This document shows positions 11,953 through 23,633 of a DNA stretch of 64,000 nucleotides, piece after piece (the stretch's first letter is position 1; every line of letters begins with the position of its first letter). The position numbers were made by a program, and so were the translations under genes. Source of the DNA: Branchiostoma floridae (taxonomy: Eukaryota > Chordata > Leptocardii > Amphioxiformes > Branchiostomatidae); the NCBI RefSeq assembly GCF_000003815.2, contig NC_049991.1, positions 11,844,453-11,908,452 on the forward strand, given 5' to 3'. Under the pieces are notes generated by a model that saw only the letters and a list, made by a program, of their open reading frames with translations, was not told the origin of the DNA and did no database searches.

Positions 11953-14900
11953 CTATTTTACCCATTGTGATGCCTTAACTACTGCAGGTTCCCATTTGCC
12001 CTTCTTTGTAATGAGTAGTTTCATATAGTATCCTGGGTGAAGGAACTCTGTTCTCAAAGTGATGTTCCCAGCTCTTACACATACCAGTCTGTCAGTGTTG
12101 AGAAGAGGATGTACATATTGCGTTAACTCTGTGACAATGTACCCAACAATCTCTGGTCCTTTGTCTGTGTGAAGGCGCACTGCAATGGCATTTGCATCGT
12201 AGAAATTGTCTGGGTCTGGTATGATATCTACAGTTGGAGGCTGAGTCATTTTTCTTCCTATCACTAATACCTCCTGTCTTCTCAGTTTTTTGGTAACCCC
12301 CATAACTTTGAAAGCTATCTCATGTTCTCCATCATCGTCGCCACTGTCCGAGTCAGAGTCATCACTCTCCTGATCAGTAGTGTATGCTGCATCTTCTGGT
12401 GTGTTGCCGGAACTAATGGTTGCCTGAGAAAACTGAGACATGATGTCATCTGAATAGTTATCAGGCAGGGAGAAGAAGTCCCACTCCCAAACTACAATGT
12501 ATGACTGACTTTCGTGTTTTATTGTACATGATTTTTGTATTGTGATGTCAAATGGAGGTGTTTCTAAAAGTACTCTGTGGTCCGAGGCTTTGAACAAACA
12601 GGGCGAATGAGGTGTATTGTGTTCTGAAGATAGTGTGCCGGTTACAAAATCAAGTGTCATGACGGGGAAGCATGGAGGTGTCCACTGGAGCCCCTCGCCA
12701 ATGCTGAACACAGTTGAAACTGGTGCTTGTTGTTGACTTCTCAGGTTGTAGTGGTTGGATGTTGTGGAGTCTGTGTCACTGCTCGGGTCTTCAAATGTTT
12801 TGTCAGTCTGGTCTGAAAGGCAAAAAGTCAACAAATTGTTACTGTAAATTGTAAATAGCATACTATAGGAAATATAATTCTTCAGGAATATCTATATCAT
12901 TCTCTGAGCATTTAAGTCCTGATACTAAGTTTGGTTCAGAGTAACTTTACCTGTTCTGTTCAGCATCTGCTCACTGATCCAAGTTCGGCTCAAGTCAGCA
13001 ATCGGTGCTCCAGATGGTGGTCTGATTACTTGTTAAGAAAAAAAATTTCTTGGACAAATGATAAAGACATCATGTTGTATGTTACAGCAGAAATACCCTT
13101 TTCACACAGGTGTGATTTAAAACTATGTATAGGGACAGAATTGCAGAATAGTGAAGGATACAATCCAGCATACTCCATGTCTACAGCAGACATGCCAGGT
13201 GGATAGTCATGCAGCGGTACATATCCCTTGTCAGGATGGAAGACTGTCTGGTGGGTAAAGGTGTTCACGGCCATCTTCAGTTTTTCTGGATAACCAGGTG
13301 GAACTGTGATGTTACTCCTTCCTGTGATCCTGCCTATGTTCTTGATTTGCTGTATTGTAGAGATGTACATTTTGTCAGAGAGAAAGCTACAATTGTCAAA
13401 GACATATTTGACCACTGTATAGAATTGTTCATGTAAGTGAGTGACTGTCCCTGCACCAGTTCAGACCAAGGAGCTTCAGCAACTTCTGACAAATGTTACC
13501 CTTTGTATTGGAAGTACTTATGAATGTGATGACACTTTATACAAGTTAAGACCAATAGACATTGTGATGGGGGAAGACAATGATTTATTACTTAATGAAA
13601 GGAAATGTTACAACTAAAATCATTGAATACTGTAGCAATGTATGTAACTCTCACTTTGAAAATATCCCCATCTCCAACTGACTTCACAAAGGTTGCTGCC
13701 CTCTTAAGTCCAATGCTTTCAATGGACCCCAAGTAGTCACATCCTGAAATAATACACATGTGCTGGAACTTTTCAAAAGTGAACTGTGGGAAGTCAGGAT
13801 ATGACCTGTACAGGTGATGGTGAAGGATGAGCTGCCCATCGTGTCCATCCCATTTGTAGATAACCTGTAGTAAAACGGTAAAAAGTGTTTTTCACCATCA
13901 GTGTTGCATTTCTTTGAATGTCATGGCATATAAAAGAGTAATTTAAGATAGTGAGGAGAATATCTTTTAAAATTGCAATTGGAACATTGTGAAACAACAT
14001 TTTATCATACCTTTTTAGCGCCATACACCAACAGGTCTGAGTCTTCAGTAATCACGTAGTCTGCTGCTCCACTCATACTCATGAAGGCTAGTTGTGGATC
14101 AGCTTCATACGGCGCCATCAAGTAATCCACTCCTCTGTCTTTCAATGCCTGCAAATAATGAATGAATGTAGACCTTTACTACACATACATACCCACTAGG
14201 TTAAGGATAGGTTGCAACAAAATGATAATTGACAAATACGTGGACTATAGAAGGATCATATTCTACTATGTGAATTCAACTTCATCTCACTTTGTGTCAG
14301 TGAAAATGTTGGAACAAACATGTTTTAAAATCGAAGGGCTGTCTACATTTAAAGGAATATGACGTTGTATGTATAAGATTTCACCATGACTAAAATTTGA
14401 TGGAAAAGACTGGCCCTTTATACCTAACCAACTTATTATGCAACTGGATTTAAGCAAGTAAGCATGTAAAGTGGAACACTCACCTTGATGACATTGTCTA
14501 CCATCTCAGGTTTTACTTCTAGGCCATCTTGGCAGTTCCTGTCGAACCTTGTGGTGTTTTTCTCCATAAGAGCGAAACGAGCAAAGGTCCTGGCCTTTTG
14601 CCTGTCCCTGGATGAACAAAAATTAGTAAGTCAAAACATTTCTAAACTTGCTGTGTCTCTTCTGTGGGCACCAGGCTATCAAGATTAAACATGAGTAATC
14701 AAATTTATGTTCATAAATTGATGACATTATTCAGGACAAGTTAAGATTCAGCCATGCTACAACCGGGACCTGTTGACACATTGAACACTGTTCACACTCT
14801 GGATCCACAGAGAAAAATTTCTGATCTGCTACCACAGTAAAATAATATTGTCTACCATCACAGTAATCAGTGATGAAAAAGAATCAACATAGATTCTGAA

Positions 14901-15540
14901 AAATTCAACTTACTGTTTACGTTTTGCCGTCAACTCAGCCTTGGCTGGCAATGGATTTCGGCCATCAAACACGACAAGTGGGGTTACTCCATTTCTGAGA
15001 AGAATCTCAATTCTGCCCATGAAGTATCTGATGTAGCTGAAAAGTAAATAATAAGTATGTGTAAATGAGTTTTCTATCCAACCTGGTTATTAACAACAAC
15101 AATCTTTATTACCAGTTCATGCCCAAAGGCTAATTGCAGACAAAGTAAAGTAGTGGTGTACATAATTGTATATTTTACAGAGAAGGAAAATGAGAACTAT
15201 AGATAAATCAAAAGACAAATAGCGTTTAATCTAAATCTATTTATTTGATTGGATTGACTTACTGGTATTTTCCGTATTCAGTGGGAGATGAACCATCCAA
15301 CATTATCATCAACAATAGCAGAATTGACACCAAGCCCGAGTGTTCTAGTACATTGAAGACTACACAGTATGGTACACACCTGTCTACTGGCCGTCCAAGG
15401 AATACCTCTTTGGCACATCCAATTAGTCCACTGTGGAGCCAGCAGGATGCATCAATGGCCACCACAGTTCCAGTCATGTCCTCTATGTTGATGGGTTCTG
15501 TAGATTTCTTGAGCTCTGGCAACAGACCTGTGATACCCAT
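11953..15540 (-). CDS. EXO1-like XPG nuclease fused to a HIRAN-like domain
   Basis: Exons from 5' to 3': 15540-15380, 15036-14914, 14607-14484, 14148-14011, 13864-13655, 13349-13162, 13021-12951, 12812-11953; total 624 aa, in frame throughout. One donor (exon 6, GGATT|GTATCC) is weaker than the rest. Residues 1-320 follow human EXO1 closely: MGITGLLPEL start, Asp30 in VVAIDASCWLH, Asp78 in VVFDG, Glu151 and Asp153 in APYEADPQLA, Asp172 and Asp174 in TEDSDLL, Asp225 in SGCDYLGS, and a helix-hairpin-helix after it. All residues that bind the two metal ions in the FEN1/EXO1 family are kept, so a 5' exonuclease/flap activity is expected. Residues about 480-500 are an Asp/Ser/Glu acidic run. Residues about 503-610 match the HIRAN pattern (PDPDNFYDANAIAVRL, then VGYI), a domain known in HLTF and Rad5 to bind DNA 3' ends. 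The EXO1 mismatch-repair tail is absent. Confidence 0.85.
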
Positions 15541-16517
15541 CCTACTGTGAAATGTATAGATCAAATGGAAAAACGTAAAAATTGGTGTTGCAACAAATAT
15601 ATCAATTCCTTTCTTGGTCATTTATACTGACAAAAAGACCCCTCACACCACGTATTTGAAATGTATGTTGTCTATAATGAATATGTTCATAAACATATCA
15701 ATAACAGCAAAGAAATAGTTTTTGTCTGTATCTCTTCACAGCATCTTTGTAATGTATGCTCGAGGATATGCATAGCCACAAACATGTGAAAACACAAAGA
15801 ATTTCGCACTACCTCTCATCGTTATTCAAATGCAAAAATACACGTATGCACATGGTGTCCGTGAAATAATACCACCCAAACTCTACAGAACGTCCAATAG
15901 TTTGCAAAGTTGACAAATTCACGACTACTGCTAGTTGACTTGACAGAATTTCATACACAGTATGTAGATAAACGTCAAACAAAATAATGGGGCGACCAAA
16001 GAGACTCCCTCGCTTGGACCGATCTACCGCCCCCCTCCCCCAAACAACGAAGCGTACGGACGAAATTTTGTAGAACAAATCGTGCATCTGCAAGTTACAG
16101 CGATCTCTATTATTATCAACCCTATCATCAACCCCGACTTGCATTACGGAGAACTATAAGGAGTCTGTCTAATATCCCGAATAATCTGTGCATAACAAGT
16201 TTTGACGCCTGTGTTTTCTTAAATTTTTAGACCGCCGAGACGGTCACAAAACATCACCGATTGCATTGAAATAACGATTAATTTTAACCGTAAGAAAAAC
16301 GCACAAACAAAAAAAAACTGTAAATTAACGTTCCTACTAACCTTTTGTCTTCTGCGCGATCAGCGATCGCAGGGAAACTCGCTCAAAACACGATGGACTC
16401 TCATGCAACGGTCGCGCCAGCGGCTATGTTGTTTTCAATCTGGAGCAGCAAAACACGTCCGTCACCTACGGCTGCCGGAAGTCAAATGAAAGCTGCCCGC
16501 GCTTCTCAGTCGGGGGT
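15541..16517 (-). promoter_or_regulatory. 5' leader and putative promoter of the XPG-HIRAN gene
   Basis: On the minus strand an acceptor (TTCACAGTAG) ends one base before the start codon. A donor AAAAG|GTTAGT lies at 16342/16341, which predicts a leader exon ending at 16342. Further out is an ETS-type word (CCGGAAGTC on the plus strand at about 16474) and the E-box CACGTGAT at 16518. The stretch from about 15990 is richer in CpG than its surroundings. No open reading frame here has recognisable content. Confidence 0.5.
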
Positions 16518-16525
16518 CACGTGAT

Positions 16526-19500
16526 ACCCATCCCACACCATCTGATTTCATCCATTGTACGCTTCTTCTGGGTCATATCATGAAGATGTATATACATTGT
16601 TACATTGAACGTGTATATTTACTACATGTACATGTAACATGTATGTATTGCAATTTGAATATGATATGATATAACTGTTTTGATGGTGTTGTTTGTTGTG
16701 CTTGTTTACGAAGATAAGATATACCTGTAACTAACTTTACATAATGACAGGTGAGTTTCAACAGGATGATGTCATTAGGCAAAGTAGTACAGTGTAGCTG
16801 TTACTTTTGTTGTCATGGTTTGTTTTGATAGTGTAAGTCAGTATTAGACCCTTTGTTCTAGTCTATCATTTTTGCCAACACTTCCTATTGTAAGTTTGTG
16901 CTGTACTGTCAGTACAGGTAAGTTAACTGTTGTGTTATCGCTAGTTTGAAGTGTGTGGATGGATGGATGCGTACGTAGCGTGTAATAGAATATACCTGGA
17001 ACAACATTGTAAGCCCTTTCCCACAGCATTTTAGTCAAATTAATGTACTAAGATGAGTTTATTTTGTTATTTATACAACTTGTAACTTGCATCCTGTTCT
17101 TAGTACAGATATTCTCATGTAGTGCATTTGGAGCCAGTAGCTATTCATCTTGCACAGGTGACCATAAGAGTGGGGACCTTGCCGATTCAATTGTTTTGTT
17201 GCAGTTTGTTTGCCTTGCAAGCTGACCTGTCCTACATAGCACTCATTGACCCCTGGAATTTGAATGGTCAGTTGTCACACCAGATTGACACTAGACATAC
17301 TTGCAGGGTTAACAGGTACGGCTTCGTTTCACCTGACCACGCAGTTTACCTAACCTTACCTGTGCTGAGAGGAGCAAGTAAGGACATCTCTGTATTGTCA
17401 CTATGGTGTTGTGATCATATGTTAGTTATTGTCATACCGATGTGTACATTCTGTCTTGACTTGCTCCAAGACTTGTTTATGCTGTACCTTGAATGCAGTG
17501 TTTGGGACCGAAGGTACTTTATCATCATTATTAAGTATGACCTTTTGTGCTATTGAGGCAATCACTTGCATCCTTGTGCAGTGCTAAAAGCCTTCTTTGC
17601 TTCTTTGTAAGTTTGTTTCTGGAATGCAAGGTCAATATGGAAGTAATGTTGAGATTTTTGCTATGGCTTGGCATTTTAGGAGGTCTCCATATTTTTGCAC
17701 ACTTGTGTTGCATACCTGAGAAGCCTGGGAACTTGTGAGGCCTTGTAACTACTCTACATGCTACTTGTGTAGGCTGCTGGGATGTAGGACAGTAGGACAC
17801 ATATATGGTAATTTGTGAGCAGTGCTAGCTTCTGTTGTTTGGTGACAGAGTTTTTCCATTTTTTTTACCCGGATATTTTTCAGTGTCAAATTGCCTATGT
17901 AAAGATAGTACAGTTTTAGTTAACACATAAATATGATAAAACAGCTGTATTGTGCATTTGTAAGCATCTACCTTTGAATTGTTTGCAGGTCTGAAATGTG
18001 AGAAAAACTCTGATGAACGCATCATTTACATGCGTACATGTAGGAGAAGTTGTTAACAGTTATCACAGATTATTATGTGTGAATGAATCAGAAGCTATTT
18101 AGAGGGTTGGCACAAAACCACCTAAAGCCCTTTTCTATCTTTGGTCACCTTAACTGATGACCCTCTGGGCATAACTCGACTCGTAAATTACATTAACTAA
18201 TGTCTCCAACATTGCCCAATCTGATTCTCGCCACAGGCTTATGTTAATGTGATTTGGATTGACAAACAAGTCATGTTGCTCTCCCCGCAGACATTCATGC
18301 GACGCTGTGCGGACATTATGCATGATTTACGAGCCCCTTTCAGGTGAAACAATGGAGCCGTGCGTGCCATGTGGTGTAGCCGGCACCATTCCTACATGTA
18401 TGTACGATCAAGGAGGTTGAAAGAGGGAATGCGATGTAGGACAGCCAAATTTCACTATAAGAATATCAGTTGATGTTTGATTGAGTAGAGATTTTTATGC
18501 TGACTTGTCAGAAGAATTTTCTGCAGGTACCTGGTTCGTTTTCTCTACCACTGTTACTGCAGGAATCTTGTTTGATACCTGGGATTCTTGTTGCTGATAA
18601 AGGAAACCCTCTTGACAAAGCCAAAGTCAACATGAAGTCATATAAAAGAAAGCCAGTGCTAGTGGGCCCCTAAGCTGGTGTCAAGCAACCAACATACCTT
18701 TGATACTAGCTATTGTCTTGGTGGATTATGCTGTATCATGATTAACACGACTTTATGAGCAAGTTTAGTCAAATACATAGCATAAATCGCAATAACTGAT
18801 ATACAGTATATTTTGACAAGAGAATCACTGATAGCACTGAAAAATCATCTTTAAAACCTTCTGCTAGTCAGATTTCCTGAGTGTTTCATTACCGAGTTCA
18901 TTACCAACTGAAATCGTGGTGAACATGTGTTCAGCACAGTGTAACAGGCATATGGCATTGGGTCTGTGGTTGTGCTTCCAGGCCTATGAGAGAAAAGGGC
19001 TCGGCCCCCGCTTCAGCCTGACCATGCCTCGCTGCACTGGTCTACCCCCGCCTTCCCAAGATTCTAAGATTATAAAGGTGTTTTTTTGCCGCTGTTACTT
19101 TGATCAGAGCTTGAGTGTTTGAGACTTCCAGAGTTTCTGTCTTGCATCGTGGTAATCGCCGGTTTAGATTAAGCGTCTGTACTTATCCTCGTCACATCTT
19201 GTACAGGTATTTGTATCACTTCCTATCTGTCTGTAACTTTTCCCATTATACATTAACAGTGTACTGAATGAATATTACATCAACTGTAAACTGGATCTGG
19301 TATTTGCATTTGTTTGGAGAGAGCACACTAGCTATATATTAACCAAAGCATCATATTGACATACCGAGCCTGATCCATTAGATCATAGTGTCACAACATT
19401 TGCCAAAACTCTGATATCTCAAACTCTGCTGGCCACTTTTGATAAGGTCAGACCAACTGGATGTTGACTGAATGTTGACAGACCCTATATGAACACACCT

Positions 19501-20216
19501 GAACAAATTTGGCTCTGAAAGTAGGTTAACTATATAGATAAGTTTTATAACTATGTACAACAAACGTAGCTTAACAGATATGGCCACATGTACATCCTTT
19601 ATGGACTGTATCACATTGATAGCTCACCAGATTTTGACCTATAAATGATACAATGCATAAGTAGTCTTCGAGTCCTCTTATTCCAGTGACTGAACAATTT
19701 TCCTCGTTAAGGAGTTGATTTTAATGGTAACAGGTACATCTCTCTCTACATGTGTATTTATTGGTATTCAAAAATATTGTCAATTCTGTAGAGAAGTGCC
19801 TAATCTTGAATTTGTAAGTAAAATACATTTCTAGTCATGCAGATGTATAGGTGGCTCCTTGTTGTTACAGTAAATTGTGACTGGTTTAGGCTGAGATCCA
19901 TGGCATACTTCCAAGGACTTGAAGGTAATTCACGGGAATGATAACAAGGACCTTCCGGTATTTGCTAGAATTACAGTGACACAGCCTGACCAAGGGAGAG
20001 TACGTGTCTGTTTTCTGCATGGTGCGCGTTACCAGGCTACGGGTGGTTTAGACAGAAAACCGTTATATAGTCGTGTTACTGTTCTTGTCCATTATGTCTC
20101 TGGCTATGGTATTTTTAGGCTGTGTTAAGAGTTTTTTTCCTCAATTTGTGTGCTTCCATCTTGGACCTGGTCATGCAACCCTTCAACATAAGAGTTAGAC
20201 TGACCAGGTGCAGGTA
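16526..20216. other. Gene-free stretch
   Basis: AT-rich DNA. Several reading frames of 60-145 codons exist but show no conserved motif, no consistent splice flanks and odd composition. I see no gene, tRNA or large repeat that I can support here. Confidence 0.5.
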
Positions 20217-20455
20217 CCCTGGGAGCCAGCCGGGATCGGGCAGCTAGGACAGTTTATTCGGTGGCCCAAGACAGTCAGGCCCTCCCGATCTCCTATTAGT
20301 GTCCTGGCAGTTTAAGCCCGATGAGGTCCACCTGCCCTAGCGATAACTCCTTCAGGCTTAAACTCCCGGAGCGCTTATGTGAGATCGGCGGGCTGACTGC
20401 CTTGGCTCACCGAACAAAAACTCGCTAGCTACCCGGTCCTGTCTGGCTCCTAGGG
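20217..20455 (+). mobile_element. Fold-back MITE, copy 2 (complete)
   Basis: A 239-bp element with long terminal inverted repeats of about 75 bp. The left end reads CCCTGGGAGCCAGCCGGGATCG and the complement of the right end reads CCCTAGGAGCCAGACAGGAC. TA dinucleotides at 20215 and 20456 could be the target duplication. It encodes no protein. A second, truncated copy lies at 1-149, so this is a family with several members in the genome. Confidence 0.75.
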
Positions 20456-20819
20456 TAAGGTGCAGGGGGGATGTGTAACGTTGCTGTGGATTGACTCTCC
20501 TGGTCAATTATTTCCCTTTTCGATCCATATCCCAGGAACGGCTGGTTTAGACTTATGTTGTACACTCACGATTGCTCATGATGTAGGTTTTATTTTTTGG
20601 GTTGATCAATGTCAGTTCCTATCAACAGAAGTTGAACTTGATGATAATAATGCATGTAGAACTTAGGAGCATGTATTTGCTATTTTTCTTGTCTTCTAGT
20701 ATTACATAACAAAGTTAAAGAAAGATAAAGCAAAGCATACAAGCATATGAAAGAATCGTGTAGTGCTAGCATTGTGTAGCTATGGCAGCAGAATAACAAA
20801 AGTTCATTTGTTTTTTCAG
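20456..20819. other. Non-coding stretch upstream of the Kir exon
   Basis: Probably intronic: it ends in a pyrimidine-rich acceptor (TTGTTTTTTCAG) at 20819. The upstream exon that would splice to it could not be located. Confidence 0.45.
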
Positions 20820-20932
20820 GAGAAGCTCTGAAGCTACCAGCATACTGGGAAGTAAACCCGTGTGTCAACATGGAACTGTGAAGCCAGTGAAGGTCAGCAC
20901 TGGCTCAGTCTAAAGGATTTGAAGCTTACAAT
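20820..20932 (+). other. Predicted 5' untranslated part of the Kir exon
   Basis: It follows the acceptor TTTTTTCAG. It contains one upstream ATG (20871) that stops after two further codons (ATG GAA CTG TGA), a very short upstream reading frame that could damp translation of the channel. The chosen start at 20933 is the first ATG in the channel frame. Confidence 0.45.
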
Positions 20933-22334
20933 ATGCCAGAGTTTCACGGAAATAAAGATCGCTCATATTTCACGATGGATGGTGGGCCCACGAGGAACGG
21001 GCGGATCCCTCGCTCCCCGCCTCTCCATCAACACAGTCAGATGAGCCTCATCTCCGACTCCAGCACTCCGGGGGAACGCACTCCCATGAAGAAAGCCTCC
21101 ATGACGTCATCGGAGGCCGTGGTGCGGCGGCGCTGGCCACGCTTCGTGAGTAAGGACGGGACCTGCAACTACAGGAACCACCACGTTCCCATGTACAAGA
21201 GGAGGTACGTTCGGGACTTTTTCACCTCCCTGGTGGACCTGAGGTGGAGGTACAGCATCATCGCCTTCTCTGCTGCGTTCGTCTTGAGCTGGTTCTTATT
21301 TGGAATTGTTTGGTACATTGTAAGCTTAGTACATGGAGACTTTGCCCATGTTGATGACCCTGACTTCCAGCCATGTGTCAGTGAGATGAGGGACTTCACG
21401 TCCTCCTTTCTCTTCTCACTGGAGACACAGACAACGATCGGCTATGGTTCTCGCCACGCACGAGACAACTGTGGCTTTGGTGCCTTCCTCGTAGCTTTCC
21501 AGTCCATCGTGGGACTCATCATCGACACATTGATGATTGGCGTCTTCCTCACAAAGCTTGCCAGGCCAAAGAAACGTGCGCACACTTTGCTGTTTAGCGA
21601 GCAAGCTTGCATCGCTAACAGGGACGGAAAACTCTCACTCATGTTCCGTGTCGCTGACATTTCGTAGGAGTCACATTGTAGAAGCCCACGTTTCGCGTTC
21701 TTTGTTGTTTCGACACCACAGAAAAACTATGGAGGGCGAGGAACTCTATTTGAACTTTGAAGACGTCAATGTCGGATTCGACAAGGGTACAGACCGTGTC
21801 TTTCTCATCACCCCAATTACAATTGTTCATGAAATCGACAAGGAGAGCCCGTTCTATGACGTCTCCGAGGACAGCCTGGCGAAGGAAGACTTTGAAGTAG
21901 TTGTCCTGTTCGAGGGTATCTTAGAAAGCAGCAGCTACACGCTTCAAGCCAGGACCTCGTACCTGGCAGACGAGATCATGTGGGGTTACCACTTTGATAA
22001 CATGGTGACCTGCTCAGAGTACGGTTACGAGGTGGACTACAAAAAGTTTAACAAGACACACCCAATCCCCACCCACGAGTACAGTGCACGGATTCTCGAT
22101 GCACACCGGTCGTCCCTGTCCCTGGACAGAGACGTGGACAACAACAGGCAGGGAAAGACCCACGTAGACAGGGTAAGAGATGACGATGACAGGGGAGTGG
22201 ACTCTAAGAGACTCTCCATGGCACTGGCCTATGAGAATGAAATACACACGATGGTGTGCAGCAACAATGAGTGGGGACAAGGTGATCATACGGCGGTAGA
22301 GAATGGAAAAAAGGTGACCTGCACAAAGCTGTAG
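20933..22334 (+). pseudogene. Inward-rectifier K+ channel (Kir2-like), frame broken by one extra base
   Basis: A Kir subunit in one exon; with one base ignored in the T run 21660-21662 it would be 466 codons. Before the break: slide/TM1 (residues about 92-132), pore helix and filter ETQTTIGYGS (164-173), the extracellular Cys pair 148 and 180 spaced as in Kir2 channels, TM2 with the rectification-controlling Asp198 in IIDTLMIG, and the PIP2-contacting RPKKR (211-215). The first frame ends ...FRVADIS-stop at 21667. The other frame picks up at RRSHIVEAHV and carries the cytoplasmic domain (VGFDKGTDRVFLI, ITIVHEID, FEGILE, YLADEIMWG) and a YENE motif like the Kir2 ER-export signal. Family and fold are certain; loss of function is not. 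Selection seems intact on both sides, so an assembly or allelic single-base error is the likelier cause. A donor-like GGAG|GTAGGT at about 22360 may start a 3' UTR intron. Confidence 0.85.
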
Positions 22335-23633
22335 TGGACAGGGAAGACAATGGAAATGGAGGTAGGTTGTCTTTTTTATCCTCTCATACTTACTATGTGT
22401 GCATGTCTGTACTGTACTGTGAACTTTGCAGTAGTTCTTATTGTCAGTGTTTCGGTATACTTACTACAAGCAGTACATCTAGCAGATATTTAGGATTCAA
22501 ATTTTGAATAAGCCCAGCAGGAGATGGTGAAGAGGATGGAACATTACAATGTTGGCAATGGTTTCAGAAAAAAAAGTAAAGGTTCAACTTGAGAAAGCAG
22601 CAATGCCAGTTTCAGACGGGGGATCCATTTGTCTCCTAGTAACGTACAATTGTTATTTGACACATTATTATATCTTCAGAATCTACACCTACACTTCTTC
22701 ATGTGAGCACGTGTGCATCTACATCTGCATGTTACACACAGTCTAAGTACTCAGTGAACAGGATTTATTCCATTGTCACGCTGCTAACACCTTACTTCCT
22801 CAGGCGCTTAGAAGTCGCAGGTGGTCTACTGGAAGCAAACTTTACTGATCTTAATGCTGCTAGCTGTAATAACTTTCCCCACCCTTTAGAATTTACAGAT
22901 TGTAAGTAATGCCCCGAAGCATACAATTTCTATAAGACAAAAAACTGTTCAAACAGTTCACTGAGCCAGACATGTGCAACGTGCAAGTGTAATGTACATT
23001 CCTAATATAGCTGTAAGGAACAGTACCTGTCAGTCATGTAAATTACATCAGTGTTGGGTGGAAAGCTTTAATGTAGACCTTTGCACCCATTTATGGCTAT
23101 GGGCAGTCAAAAGGTGAAGGTAAGATTTTGCATGATCATGATGATGGCTGTTTTCTGTACTGCGTCAACATACCATATCTTTACAATGTTACATGCACAA
23201 CCTGTGGACAAGGGCTGGTCATAAAATCATTGATACATCAGATAATAGCAACAAATCACTTTTTACGGTACTTAAGATGTTATTGTTCTAGGACAGAGAG
23301 TTGGGAAACCTTTGAAAGTGTGGGGGAATTTGAATGTTGTAAAATGTGTCCCAAGCATCATTTTTATTGTATGAATATGTTGACAACATTTTGGAAGGGC
23401 GGGCTTTACAAAAACTTATGACGTCAGAAGGTACTGGAAACTGGCTAAAGCATTGTCAAGGCAACTTCTTCCTTGAAGAATAACATACAGGAATGTCAAT
23501 GTTGTTTATCCTTTTTACTGTCCAAACATGTACACACCATTATTACACTTGACCTTTTTGAGGGACGGTTAGCACAGGGAATTGTGATGTCAGAAAAAAA
23601 GGTGTGAGCAATCAAAAGTTGCTGGCAACAAAC
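22335..23633. other. Non-coding stretch downstream of the Kir exon
   Basis: Probably 3' untranslated sequence or intron of the channel gene followed by intergenic DNA. No further exon could be supported. Confidence 0.45.

Larger units (their letters stand above)
3947..16525. mobile_element. Candidate two-gene DNA transposon (transposase-like + XPG-HIRAN)
   Basis: The interval holds two intact, convergent, intron-containing genes whose stop codons are 7 bp apart. One encodes a SANT plus transposase-like protein, the other an XPG nuclease with a HIRAN-like domain. The word CACGTGAT occurs at 3947-3954 and again, in the same orientation, at 16518-16525, just outside the putative 5' ends of both genes; it could be an 8-bp target duplication. 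Weak inverted similarity exists just inside (CCAATCAGAACGCAGACA on the left against CGACTGAGAAGCGCGGGCA from the right). From established knowledge, Academ-superfamily transposons are known to encode XPG-type nucleases, which fits. Against it: known XPG-bearing Academ families are reported with shorter target duplications, and CACGTG is a palindromic E-box common in promoters. Ordinary host genes or a domesticated pair remain possible. Confidence 0.5.

Noticed and set aside
15264-15380. Longer first exon of the XPG gene (donor at 15264)
   Set aside because: It would insert about 38 residues that have no counterpart in EXO1; the donor at 15379 joins the two halves exactly as in EXO1.
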